Assembly (NCBI GenBank): GCA_001600495.1
Contig: BCKE01000015.1
Location: forward strand, 460,272-524,271
Direction: 5' to 3'
Length of the DNA: 64,000 nucleotides
DNA from: Pilasporangium apinafurcum
Lineage: Eukaryota; Oomycota; Peronosporomycetes; Pythiales; Pythiaceae
The translations under genes were made by a program, and so were the position numbers. The notes beneath the pieces are model-generated. The model made no database searches. It was not told the DNA's origin and worked only from the letters and a program-made list of their open reading frames with translations. This document shows, one piece after another, positions 54,139-64,000 of the stretch; the stretch's first letter is position 1; every line of letters begins with the position of its first letter.

Positions 54139-54924
54139 ATGAACGGCCATAAGGATGATGGCAAGGGAGATATCTTGACCGAGCGGCCGAGTGAAATCAG
54201 TACGGAGAAGCCGCTGTCTCGACTCTCCTGTCACACCAAGCACGCCGTAACATTGAACCAAATCGACCGCATCGAAATCAATTCCACCTACGAAACACCT
54301 GAAGGCGTGACGATATATGTCATGGACGTCTACCTCAAATACGTGCAGAAAGGATTGCCGCGCGTCCAGTCCAGCCAGACGAACAGCCGTCTGTCGGATG
54401 ATACAGTTGAAGCAGCAGCGAGTGAGATGAATTTTCATGAACCAGACTTAGCACCGACGCAGATACGAGCGAAGAAAACAAAAAAGGAAGAAGAGACGCA
54501 ATTACGCAAAGACAGCACAAAGGCGCGACCAAAACCGGAATACACGATTGAGTATCGATATTCTGATTTCCGTACGCTGCGTAATCGGATTCGATGTGCA
54601 CTAAGCGAGGAATCGACCAGTGCGCAGCACGTCAAGTGGTGTTTCTACTGTAATCGTGTCGAGTGGGTCGTATATTTTGTGTCGTTCCCATCACGGTGCT
54701 CTCTTCGCGAGGCGTTGGCGAAGAGCATCGGTTATAACAGGAAATACGGCAACGAAAGCCGCTGCAAGAAGCTGGCAGCATTCATCAATCGGTTGGTGCA
54801 CGCAGCCAAAGATAATTCGTACTGGTACGACGTTGACCCATGTGAGGGGTTTGTGAACGTGTCATTCCTGCTTCATGACTTCCTTGCTGAGCCACACTTG
54901 CGTGCCTCCTATACTGGGTGGTAG
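54139..54924 (+). CDS. PX-like CxxC family protein 16 with canonical YRYSDF motif
   Basis: Intronless, 261 residues, ATG at 54139. Strands LNQIDRIEINSTYET (39-53) and VTIYVMDVYLKYV (57-69), a KGLPRV loop (71-76) in place of IPTN, a long charged insert (85-131, with a Lys/Glu-rich run), then EYTIEYRYSDFRTLRNRI (134-151) with the full Arg-Tyr PX motif, CxxC (Cys168, Cys171), KKLAAFINRLVHAA (210-223), Cys235 and VSFLLHDFLAEP. It shares gene 12's IDRIEI strand 1. With genes 12 and 15 it keeps the canonical lipid-binding motif; all three lie outside or at the edge of the tandem array. Only one Cys remains near the C-terminus. Confidence 0.8.
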   Translation: MNGHKDDGKGDILTERPSEISTEKPLSRLSCHTKHAVTLNQIDRIEINSTYETPEGVTIYVMDVYLKYVQKGLPRVQSSQTNSRLSDDTVEAAASEMNFHEPDLAPTQIRAKKTKKEEETQLRKDSTKARPKPEYTIEYRYSDFRTLRNRIRCALSEESTSAQHVKWCFYCNRVEWVVYFVSFPSRCSLREALAKSIGYNRKYGNESRCKKLAAFINRLVHAAKDNSYWYDVDPCEGFVNVSFLLHDFLAEPHLRASYTGW

Positions 54925-55711
54925 TGTCATGGAAGTCACGGAGAATGTGATCAAATCGATGGCGGGAATGAAGGAAGAGCAAATGAAAGCGGCGGATTTG
55001 TGGAACTATTTATTTATTGAAGCGTAGAAGAAAGGGAAAAATACACTTGTGGACCCCATAAACTTGCCGTTGCCACATCGCAAAGTGTCGATTCGATTAG
55101 ATAATAACGCGAAAAAAGAAAAAAGCCACAATATCAATTAAAATCCGCGGTCATGGAAGGCATACCCACCTTGATGGCTAGCCGTTGGACACGAATGAAA
55201 CAAAGAACCAGAGTTTTCCACGCCAGCAACCGTTCATTTGTCTTCCATTCTTTAGTTGACGTTGATGCACTGCCCCCACATGATTCACACCTTCAAGGCT
55301 CCTGTCTTCCAGATTTTAGGGAGGGAGGTAGATCTGACATCTCATTGGCCAATTTTCTTAGGGAATGTGCCATGAAACAGTGTCGAACTGTCGGCAGAGC
55401 AAAATCAGTCAAATGCGTTCCACAGAAATCGTTCAACGTATTCATTTCTTCACATGGTTCTCTAGTCACGCGTGTTCGTGTAAAGGTCATGTATTATTCA
55501 TTCCTTCCATTTTCGAATCTCCGTCATAGCTTTCTTTGTGGAAACAAAATCTTGCTTTCTGTGTGACCAGAGGACAGATGGAGATACTGTATTATGAAAT
55601 GAGATAGTGCTATTGTTTGATGCGATGGAGAGTCGGCGTCGTTTAGTCATTTCCAAATTTACTGCGCAAATCAGCAGTCCCTTCATTTATTTTTTTCACA
55701 CAAAAAATAAA
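54925..55711. other. Spacer, one doubtful 137-codon frame
   Basis: An ATG frame at 55153-55566 (MEGIPTLMASRW start) has no known motif and no close relative in the window; it could be a small gene or chance (about 25%). The frame of the next gene runs open upstream from 55607, with an ATG at 55625. Confidence 0.3.
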
Positions 55712-56593
55712 ATGCAATTCCCATGCCTCCGCCGGTGTTTGGGCTTCATTTCACGGCGAAAACGTCGATCAACTTCACGACGAGACACAGGGTACTCGAT
55801 GATTCTTCCTCATACAACCGTTATTTTCGTACCGGAAATGGATCCAGTCGCGGTTGAATGCAACCAAAGCGATAACAGTGTTAATAACCATACCAGCAGC
55901 CATTGGTCTCCCAACTCTTCATCGAATAAGTGGCTTTCTCGTCCCAGTTTCTATCAGCCCCGTCCAACACTTTCCGAGGATGCGCGTTTCCTTCATCAGT
56001 TTTTGGCGGATGAGCGAGAGAAGCAACGCACGATTCCCACACACGATGCCTCACGTGCTGCGATCTTAGAGACGGCACGAGTATCTTTGACTGCGATTGA
56101 TGAGCAGCGGCAAGCAGGCGATAATTCCTTTACGAATTCATTTTTGTCCAAGAAAGATGAAAAGAAGATGCGCAAAGCTGTAAATCGGGCGGTTCGACAT
56201 GATGAGAAATGGTATCAGAAGCAGCAGCGCAAGATCGAACGGCTCATTAAACGCCATGAAAAGTTGGGTATGAAAGAGAACACGGAGACGAAGATAAGCC
56301 GAACAAATAGCATAAGGCGGACGATATCTCGGATATCACGCAGGCAGAGCGATAGTGAAGATGTCCCTGAACGAATGGATTTCCTATTCTTCAGTGGCTG
56401 CCCAGAAAATTCATTTAGCTACGAACAGAACGTCAGTCGCCGAAAGAATAAGACCAACAAGAGCAGAGCACGACAGACGCAACAGCAATCACCGGCCACC
56501 CCGATGTCTAGCACGAGTTTTATTCGTATCAAACCTACGCTCGTACGGAACATGCCTCCTGTGTTCGCGCCAACCCTCGGGTACTTTGTGTAA
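55712..56593 (+). CDS. FLFFxG-box family protein A
   Basis: Intronless, 293 residues from the ATG at 55712; an ATG at 55625 would add 29 residues. I prefer 55712 because it puts the basic-hydrophobic start right at the N-terminus, as in B and D. Reference layout for this family: basic amphipathic start (CLRRCLGFISRRKRRS, 5-20); a variable Ser/Asn-rich part, here with a long charged helix (145-190); RMDFLFFSG (221-229); a Ser/Arg-rich linker; and IKPTLVRNMPPVF (273-285) near the end. No domain is recognised, and there is no signal peptide. The amphipathic basic start could bind membranes (inference). SRTNSIRRTISR (196-207) looks like a kinase target. Largest of the four. Confidence 0.7.
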   Translation: MQFPCLRRCLGFISRRKRRSTSRRDTGYSMILPHTTVIFVPEMDPVAVECNQSDNSVNNHTSSHWSPNSSSNKWLSRPSFYQPRPTLSEDARFLHQFLADEREKQRTIPTHDASRAAILETARVSLTAIDEQRQAGDNSFTNSFLSKKDEKKMRKAVNRAVRHDEKWYQKQQRKIERLIKRHEKLGMKENTETKISRTNSIRRTISRISRRQSDSEDVPERMDFLFFSGCPENSFSYEQNVSRRKNKTNKSRARQTQQQSPATPMSSTSFIRIKPTLVRNMPPVFAPTLGYFV

Positions 56594-58200
56594 AACTAAA
56601 CGAATGTACATAATGTGAATGAAGTTAATCCGAATGAGCGCACACCAAGCGGCGAAAAGCGATCTCTATTGGTATATAAACGGCGAATGTAGCGTTGGGG
56701 TGTTTGTAATCGCCTGTGACATATTTGAAGATGCCCCTTCAACCTGACATCATATGGAGTGAATGGTCAACTTTCCGCATTAGCGCTGTTCTTGTGCTGT
56801 ATGCTAGAGAATATCATATCCCGGTGGCTGTAGGCATACCACGAATACTCCTCCATGATTATCGTGGAAGTGGAGCTTCGTTGTGAGAATATCGTCCAGC
56901 CAAAATGTACAAGAGTTGCACCACCATCGGAAGTGGGGAAGATGGCTACATGGTACTTTTTTTCAGATTGAACCATAAAAACAACCTGTTTTCATTGGCC
57001 AAAATTAGCCAATTACCGTGGATTGTCTCAAAGTAATTCATTTTAGTGACATTCACTTTTTCAATCGGATGAGCTTTGCCATGTGTTGGAAATGCACATT
57101 CCATGGTGTTACACACGCGCATGTGAATGTAATGAGTGGCCTACAATTGACTGTCTGTTCAGTTGTGTCTGTTCACAAATGTAAAACTATGTGACTGTTG
57201 TGACTGTTGTGACTGTCGATGGAACCAGGGTTGGGACGAGTATGGGATCACTCGCTCAAGTTGCACATATTGTTCTGGGATTCTTCCCGTTGCTCGAGAA
57301 TGGGTGAAGGAGGATACCACAGCCATCACCATCGTCTATGTGGCTTCTGTTTTAGTTCGCACATCTTCGCAACCAGCTTTTGCGCTTCTATTCTTCAAGT
57401 TTTCAATACATTCACAATGCAACGATTGGGTAAAATCTGCCACCTGCATATTTCAGATAGTTTCATTGGATGAAAATGCCATTTTAAAAGTTGCCAGGAT
57501 CTCCCAATCTGACGATATCAACGCAGGTTGATGATCCAGCTGTTTTGTTGTCTCATCTGCCTAATCACTCCCTTGCTTGCTTTGGTATTTGTGATCTTTT
57601 GGATTTCTTAGCAAAGAAAGCTAGTTTAATGCTGGGTGAGACACCACCATCACCAACAACAACAACAAAAAATAAAGCGAAATCAAGACGTCTCGTGAAA
57701 ATCAGATACCAAGGTGTCAGATGGACCAAGTCAGTTCCCATAGAGCTCTTTGATTGTAGCCACAGAACACAGAAAATCTGTAGGTTGGATCCACTACAGC
57801 ACAATTTCCACGTTTTCTGTACTCCACCAGCCCAATCAAAATACTGTAGCATCTCATTAAAGTATGTTGCAGCTACTGGTAAAACATGTATGTGGAAGCA
57901 AAGCGTAACCCATAAATATACTTTATCGGCAGGTACGGTACCTAATTCTCCCCCATCATTTACCCGAAAAAGTGTACGTTCGTCGCTCGTGGAGAACATG
58001 TGGCTCATCTCTCTCCATGCCAAAAAGAAGGACCAGCTGCTTCCCCCTTCTTCCTGCCAGCGTCATTTTCGCAGTTCCTGGTTCCACACGTTTCCTTTTC
58101 ACGTGCACGCACAAACTTCTTTTGTTGTCAGCATAGCATTTGCAGCAGTCATCCACATCAAATCAAAGATTTAATCAAAGTTCATCACTAACCTCATAGA
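56594..58200. other. Spacer of about 1.6 kb without a confident gene
   Basis: An open frame at 57491-58174, with its first ATG at 57629 (181 codons), ends 26 bases before the next gene's start codon and is overlapped by a 152-codon frame on the other strand. Neither has a known motif. A three-fold GTTGTGACT-like repeat lies near 57197-57215. Two TGTCTGTTCA copies lie near 57151 and 57166. Confidence 0.3.
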
Positions 58201-58731
58201 ATGGCTGCACCAAGCGATCCACCTGTGAAGAAACACCGCGTGCGCGGGTTTTTCCGGGCCATTGGCTCCGTATTTCGTCGTAAACGCAGCAAAGACGCCT
58301 CCTCGACCGCTGATCTTCGTCGACGACGCACAACAGGGGATGTGACTGTCGCATCGGAATTGTCTCCAACAGCAGACGTCCGCTCCGCCAGTCTACCGCA
58401 AGTGGAGGTACTGGTGGCGTCGCAACCAAAACCTAAGCGACAGAAACTGACGAGAAATGACTCTATCGAGTCGACTGATTCACCGATGCCATCGCCTGGT
58501 GACGAGTACGTCCCTGGACGCTATGAGTTCTTGTTCTTTGGCGGCAGTGAAATTGAGTCGACGTTCAAGCCGAAAGAAGAAACGGAAGAGCAGGAGAAGA
58601 AGCAGATTCAGTACGAAACCATCCGACCGACGCTGGACCCTCATATGCCAAAGTTTGTGACGCCACCGACCTCTTCGGAGACGCTACGGATGAGTTTGGT
58701 GCTGACCGATCCTCGTGAATACGATCTGTGA
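58201..58731 (+). CDS. FLFFxG-box family protein B
   Basis: Intronless, 176 residues, ATG at 58201. Basic amphipathic start KKHRVRGFFRAIGSVFRRKR (10-29), which shares the RGFxRAIG core with D; a Ser/Thr/Arg middle with TRNDSIEST (84-92); GRYEFLFFGG (106-115); a Glu/Lys-rich helix (122-138); IRPTLDPHMPKF (141-152); and an acidic tail ending DPREYDL. The gap between the two boxes is 33 residues, the shortest in the family. Function unknown. Confidence 0.72.
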   Translation: MAAPSDPPVKKHRVRGFFRAIGSVFRRKRSKDASSTADLRRRRTTGDVTVASELSPTADVRSASLPQVEVLVASQPKPKRQKLTRNDSIESTDSPMPSPGDEYVPGRYEFLFFGGSEIESTFKPKEETEEQEKKQIQYETIRPTLDPHMPKFVTPPTSSETLRMSLVLTDPREYDL

Positions 58732-60293
58732 GTGACCTGTTCAGCCCAACTCTTTCGCTTGATTCGAAGCTTAAATCAGACAAAGGGGGATGCCAAAAGG
58801 ATAACCAACGCTACCTGGATTTTATATTGTTTATTTGCTATGTTAGACAAGAGCAAGCAGATCTTATGTAATGAGTATGTGAACAAGAGTGCGCGCTTCC
58901 AGTTGAAGCGTTGTGGATATTTGAAAAACGAGACGAAGGAGAACGCCATCAAGGCCAACAAAACAGCGATTGGTTATATTTAGGAGATTAGTTGGCAGGT
59001 AGATAGTAGATGTAGAAAACCAGAAACGAAATAGAACGGTGTAGAAAAGAGTAGGACAAATACTGGAAAGTCACATACGTGTTAATATGCAAAGAACCCC
59101 AGGGATCGAAGGCTTTTTTTGTTGTTGGAAAGCTAAAGGCAGCCAATATTACTGTATAAGAAAAGAAAAATATTCCAAGAAAATGAGTTTAGCATTTGGT
59201 TGCTGGTGTTACAATATCGAAACATCGGAACGCCAAAAGGTCACATGGCTGCATTTTGCTTGGTGAGGTGATGTAGATTATCAGAACAGACACTAGCAAG
59301 TCGAAGGCAACCAACGATCAGATTGAAGTGTACTGTCATTCTGAAAAGGTCAATCCTACCATCAATACTCTTTATTTTTATATTTGTAATTTTTTAGAGC
59401 TGATGGAGTTGGCCGGTGTAAAAAACTGTTCGGAAATGAAGGCAGTAATGGCCACCGACTATCCCACGCCGCCGACGATTTTTTTTAGAACTGTGTGGCG
59501 GCCGAGAAATGCACAAACGTGCATGATGCCTGCCAATGTAGAGTTTGATTCTGAAACGACATGATGGTTCTGCGATTACTGAAGTTATCGTGATTTGTAT
59601 GCCTCGGTATGCAAATAGCGGTCGGCAACTGCTGGAATATGCTACTTCCAGTCGCTCCATGAAAGACGCGGCGAGCAGGCTCACAGTTACCACAAAACAC
59701 ACACACAGCTAATTGTGCAAACAAACAAGCAAAACGGCACATTTACACATCCAGTACAATCAAAGAGAATAAAAAAAGACACCAGTTCCCTTTTTGCAGA
59801 TTCTTTAAATTAATAAAAATATCTCCTGAAATACACGGTCTCTTGGTATCGCACTGGCTACTTGCACGAAACACTGGCAATAGCCAAGTATCCGGTTTCC
59901 AAGAGTGGGCATTTATGCGTACATACCGTCGTGTGTACAGCGATGCTCCTCGTCAATTCACTCAAAACTGCTCTGCCATAGAGTTTAGCGTGGGATCCAA
60001 GAGCATCCTGTTGGTCTGCTCACTTCATTCTCTACATTACTCGATTCCCCCCGTGTTCTCATCTCGTGTGCGTGGGGGATCGTTTACAAGGCTTCCCAAT
60101 TGCCACCAGCAAATCGTTTCCGACGCGAACACGATACACCACGCTCAACTGCTCACGTGCAGTATAAACCCACCACTTCTACCAACAACTACCTTTACGA
60201 GAACAGTTACCAAAAAAACATTCATCTACGCGAGCAGCGACGTATTCACCTGGCAATCTTTTGTTTACCCCGCGTAAAGTGTAAGGAAATTGA
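58732..60293. other. Spacer of about 1.6 kb without a confident gene
   Basis: Short frames only, none with a motif. The frame at 59843-60277 starts at TTG. The last 150 bases before the next gene are C/A-rich and could be its leader. Confidence 0.3.
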
Positions 60294-60881
60294 ATGCACG
60301 CACTGGAGGAGCCACTCTCACCCCGACCTCGCGGCTGTTGGTACTGCATTACCAACTTAGTACGTCAAGGCACCCGCTGTGGAAGCCGCCGCCGCCCGAA
60401 GCCGACTAATACGCTGCTACAGGACGTGCAATTCGACCAGCAATTCGCACGATGGGATCAGAAATTGACGCATAGTACGCCATCATCGTCGCAACGGCGG
60501 TCACGAACAGGTGCCTCTAGTGATTCATTCTGTTCCTACGATGGTTCGGAGGAGAATTACAATGCAACGCAAACGCAATTCCTCTTCTACTGTGGTTATG
60601 ACAATCTCACGCCGAGCTCAGCAGCGGCTGCTGCACGTGCTGGGATGAAGTCTGATTCCATCCAGACCTATACGCTTTCGACGGTCGGCGAGAAAATTCC
60701 CGAGGATGAGCTCTTGCAGCCACGGATCTCGCACACGATGCCTGTATTTTTCTCCCCTCGGAATTCATTGTTGTCCCCGGGGGTGAGTGTCACACCACGG
60801 CTATTATATGGACCACGTGAGCCGCAGTTGCATAAAATCACCGAGAAGCGGACGGGCATCGTGCTTCGATACTCTGAATAA
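60294..60881 (+). CDS. FLFFxG-box family protein C
   Basis: Intronless, 195 residues, ATG at 60294. The start differs from A, B and D: no RGFxRAIG, but a Cys-rich hydrophobic/basic run (GCWYCITNLVRQG, then RCGSRRRPK, 14-37). The middle is Ser-rich (61-90). TQTQFLFYCG (92-101) is the box with Tyr for the last Phe, and RISHTMPVFFSP (144-155) the second box, almost the same as in D. A 40-residue tail (LSPGVSVTPRLLYGP ...) is unique. Sequence identity to D around the second box suggests C and D are the closest pair. Confidence 0.7.
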   Translation: MHALEEPLSPRPRGCWYCITNLVRQGTRCGSRRRPKPTNTLLQDVQFDQQFARWDQKLTHSTPSSSQRRSRTGASSDSFCSYDGSEENYNATQTQFLFYCGYDNLTPSSAAAAARAGMKSDSIQTYTLSTVGEKIPEDELLQPRISHTMPVFFSPRNSLLSPGVSVTPRLLYGPREPQLHKITEKRTGIVLRYSE

Positions 60882-61832
60882 ATATGGGGCAAGAATCGAG
60901 TCGCGAATGGTCGGCAGTTGGATTTTTGATGTATTTGAATGGCGGATTCTGTTTGGTTTCGGTTGCAAACTGTTCGTGGAACGTTTTTCTTTAGTTTTTT
61001 TCTCGACGAAAGAACGTGCGTTCAACACGGCAAAAAAACGAAGAAACGAGCGAAGTTTCTTCTTGCTTTAATTGTTGTTGATGAACGTATGCGAACAATT
61101 GGGAAAGACTGGTGGGTAGTTTTTCTGTATGTAAACTGACTCAATACCACGCCCTTCCCTTGTTCTTCTGTTGAGTAGATCGAGTTCAAATGGCATGTTT
61201 TCTTCGTTCACACCATGTGTGTAGTACCTCTCAAGGCAATATCAATGCTACCAACATTTGTAGCTGTATTTTCTCGGCTTGTGATCTGCATAGCCAAAGC
61301 AGTTGGAAAGCTACGGAGCCTTTCCAAAAAAATTTTCTCTACCCATCAGTCATCTATTAGGTAAAGGACACGGCCAACTTTCCAGTTCACCACCTGGTAT
61401 AAAAGAACACCAAACACGACACTCACTTCATATGGCTTCAAAGATTAAGATGCTGATCCGCTCGATCTTGCTGAAGAAATCAGTTGCACAGCCTCACATA
61501 TAGAAGATAAATTCAGCGCTGAACGCGAGCAATGTGGTCTACCGGCTGCCACTCTTCTTCTATCAAAACCAAATGAGCCAAAAATATAAAACAGTTGGGC
61601 TCCGTTATCCAATCAGTCCTTTCCATTCGTGGGATCCTTTACATCTTTTCGCGCACACAGGATCTCTTTTGCTTTGCCATCTGCTTCTCCTTCGCATATC
61701 CAACAAAAAAAAGCACTACGCACCAGTAAAACGGTGGCCGCCCATTTCTAAACTCGACTGCGCTTGAGTATTGTCTTCATCAAAAAGAAGCAGATCTAAA
61801 TCAAAAATCATCAATTGAATTGATCCATCAAC
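60882..61832. other. Spacer of about 950 bases
   Basis: No gene. A CCAAT box (ATCCAATCAG, 61609-61618) lies about 220 bases before D. A/T runs are common. Confidence 0.3.
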
Positions 61833-62240
61833 ATGCGTGGATTCATGCGCGCAATCGGCGGGCTGCTGCGTGGTAGCGGCTCGCGCGGTAATAGCGTGAC
61901 CAATAACAACAGTATCAGTGGATTCCGTCCGATTTCCCCAGGTCAGTTGCAGGAGGCCTTCAACCGATCGACACGGTCATTCTCGAACGAATCACATGCG
62001 TCCAGTAGAAGCAGCAGTGGCTCCATTCTTGACAAGCCACAATTTCTCTTCTTCTGTGGGAGTGATTCTTCTTCGACATCGCCATCGGCTTCTTCATCGA
62101 CGTTGGCGTCACGATTGGCTGCGATGCACGTGAATGTTGTGCCGGCCCCAGCTATTTCGCATAAGATGCCCGTGTTCATTATGGACCACTCGCCATCGGC
62201 TGCCGCTTCCCGCGGACGGTTTTCGGTGTTTTACGAATAA
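61833..62240 (+). CDS. FLFFxG-box family protein D
   Basis: Intronless, 135 residues, ATG at 61833; the shortest and perhaps most basic form of the family. MRGFMRAIGGLLRGSGSR (1-18) is an amphipathic basic start close to that of B. A Ser/Asn linker with STRSFSNESHASSRSS (46-61), KPQFLFFCG (68-76), a Ser/Ala-rich stretch (77-97), AISHKMPVFIMDH (107-119) and a short Arg-bearing end FSVFYE. Both boxes are complete, so this copy shows what the family needs at minimum. Confidence 0.72.
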   Translation: MRGFMRAIGGLLRGSGSRGNSVTNNNSISGFRPISPGQLQEAFNRSTRSFSNESHASSRSSSGSILDKPQFLFFCGSDSSSTSPSASSSTLASRLAAMHVNVVPAPAISHKMPVFIMDHSPSAAASRGRFSVFYE

Positions 62241-64000
62241 ATTCTTCACAGGGAACGCAGGAAAATCGGCTGTATCTTCTTTGATGCAATCGATTGAGCA
62301 CCAACGATAAAACGACGAAGTCGATGCTTGACTTTCAATCTTTTTCGGCCAAATTAGATGGAAGACACTCAACGATGGACTCGACCGATCACAAAACTCA
62401 AACTTGCAGCCACAAACCTTTAACCAGTACTTCGGTTCCTTATTCACGTGAAAGGAAACAGCACTGCTAAAGGTTTTCGGCTTCAAAAAATCCACAACCA
62501 ACGTTACCTGACCCCCAATGCGCTGTTGAAGCGAATGAAGCCAAGCAGCATATCATTTTTTCTTGTTTCGAAGCTATATAGCCTGTGGTGTCTCCATTCC
62601 TTCTTATCCGAGGACGCTTGGATTTACAGGAGGAAAATGAGCGCCACTTTACCACTAGCTTACTTGTTCGCATCTCCCATCGGAAGGATATGCATTATAA
62701 TAATGATAATACAGAGACGTACGAACGTCCTAGTGATCACGTAATTGGAGCGAGTTAGCTTTCCTGTGCTTTTGTTGATGCCACTGTCAAATGATTCTGT
62801 TCTTCTTATTCTTGGCAGTAAGTCAGCATTGCCCACAACTAAAAACATCGCCAACTCTTTCTTATGTTTTCCCAATTTCTTTGGTCGGATGACTACTTGA
62901 ATATGGCATGCCAACTTCATTTGATATAATTGCATGGGGGCAGGGTCGAATAGCATACTGTGCCATCAGAAACAAAGGTGCGACGGTTGTTTCCAACGTC
63001 TTGCTCAAATGATGTATTGAATCGCTCACTTGGGTTCTCTTGACTGTATTGTGGTTTGTCTTTGGTGTCTCATGTAAATGTCAACAAGAATATCAACCCA
63101 AGTGCCGACTGCAACTGCTCGAACAGGCAGAAAAAGCCGATGCAATAGTGAGAACCATGTCGACTTTCAGTATCATGTTACGCTGAGTGGTTGCTGATAG
63201 CACTTGTCGATGGTATAAACACTCTCTTTGCAAAATATTCGCAGCTTACCTTCCTTGCAAACATATCCTAATCTGAAGGAACGATTGTCTAAGAACAAAA
63301 GCGATCCCCCATTCCACACTATAGCCACAGAAACAATCGCAGCTTTAACTTTCTTATCGTTATTAAAGATCACAAGGTGATTGCAACTTCACACCGTGCA
63401 AGACGTTTGACATTCGTTCTCTTTCCGCGATCTTCTGATGGATGCTGAAAAATATTCATCACCTGCTCGAGACGTGGAGCCTACACCAATACAGGTGGAG
63501 AAGCATTCCACATTTAATCCAAGGAACAATCTGAAGAGCAGGTCGCTAACGAAGCAGCATAGTAAGTTAGCATTGTGATTTATAGCTTTCACATCCGCAT
63601 ATTAAAGCATCATGGCGCTTGCTGGGCATTTGCTGCCACCTAAAGATCTAGAAGGATACACGAGATAGAGATCGATCGAATTAATGAAAGAGTCATGGAA
63701 CTAGAAAAGTTCTAATTGGAACACGTGTGGCTGTCTACTTCATCGAAATTTCGATGTTGACAATTACTCGTATGCGTCGACTCAGGGTAGGCGCAAGTCC
63801 AACAGTAGCACGAGTTGCGTTCGTTTCGCAAAAAATTCTTGACAAGTTGGTAATCGAGGCGTTGTAAGTGGCATGTGGTACGTGTAACAGGAAGCCAGTG
63901 GGCTAGCATACTCAGTTGATATGTCGCAATACAAGTTGAAATAAAGATCGATCGGCCGATTTGTGAACCAGAAGTGATCACAGAAAGATACATGTAGTCT
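62241..64000. other. Right-hand end without a recognised gene
   Basis: About 1.76 kb of AT-rich DNA with only short frames (under 135 codons), most overlapping each other on opposite strands. I see no PX-like, FLFFxG-box or Fanzor piece here. Confidence 0.4.

Noticed and set aside
57491-58174. A 227-codon gene just before FLFFxG-box gene B
   Set aside because: It starts at TTG, has no motif, overlaps a long frame on the other strand and leaves only 26 bases for the promoter of gene B.
1-64000. tRNA or rRNA genes, CRISPR arrays, LTR or other virus-like elements
   Set aside because: I found no tRNA-like arm motifs, no regularly spaced repeats and no reverse transcriptase, capsid or envelope motifs on reading both strands; a covariance-model scan could still find a tRNA.

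Overview
The window looks like nuclear DNA of a filamentous eukaryote. My best guess is an oomycete or related stramenopile (inference, about 65% sure). The reasons are mostly intronless genes, a few short GT-AG introns (about 66-100 nt, one of 319 nt), tight spacing, moderate GC with AT-rich spacers, the standard code, and a gene set with no bacterial traits: a KDM5 histone demethylase, USP7, MSH3, a CDIN1-type nuclease and a membrane-anchored multicopper oxidase. No marker fixes the species.

Layout. 0.8-21 kb: a head-to-tail array of twelve apparently intact single-exon genes plus one decayed copy. All encode a divergent PX (phox homology)-like fold with three lineage marks: an [N/S]xIPTN loop, a CxxC pair where PX proteins normally carry the membrane-binding loop, and a second Cys pair before the last helix. 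Two broken Fanzor/TnpB-type nuclease copies lie inside or beside this array. 21.4-40 kb: a conserved block with the CDIN1-type nuclease, a predicted secreted spermidine-synthase-like protein, KDM5 (minus strand), USP7, and an acyl-CoA-synthetase-like protein whose catalytic motifs are gone. 40.3-44.4 kb: three more PX-like genes, two of them a longer subfamily. 44.5-50.5 kb: an MSH3-like mismatch-repair gene with an altered ATPase core, and the multicopper oxidase. 50.6-54 kb: a transposon patch holding a complete IS630/Tc1/mariner-type element with near-identical inverted repeats, two more Fanzor fragments and a 417-bp element with 57-bp inverted repeats. 54.1-62.2 kb: a sixteenth PX-like gene, then four tandem genes of a second unrecognised family marked by a basic N-terminus, an FLF[F/Y]xG box and a C-terminal MPxF box. 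The last 1.7 kb shows no clear gene.

How it fits together. Conserved chromatin, ubiquitin and DNA-repair genes are interleaved with two lineage-specific families and transposon debris, as in a birth-and-death accessory locus. The PX-like proteins are predicted cytosolic (no signal peptide). Three copies (20.3, 43.5 and 54.1 kb) keep the canonical R[Y/F]SxF phosphoinositide-binding motif, while most array copies have lost the second Arg. The family may therefore have started as a membrane-lipid reader and diverged. The two unnamed families are the best candidates for undescribed biology here. Splice sites, starts and motif positions were worked out by eye.
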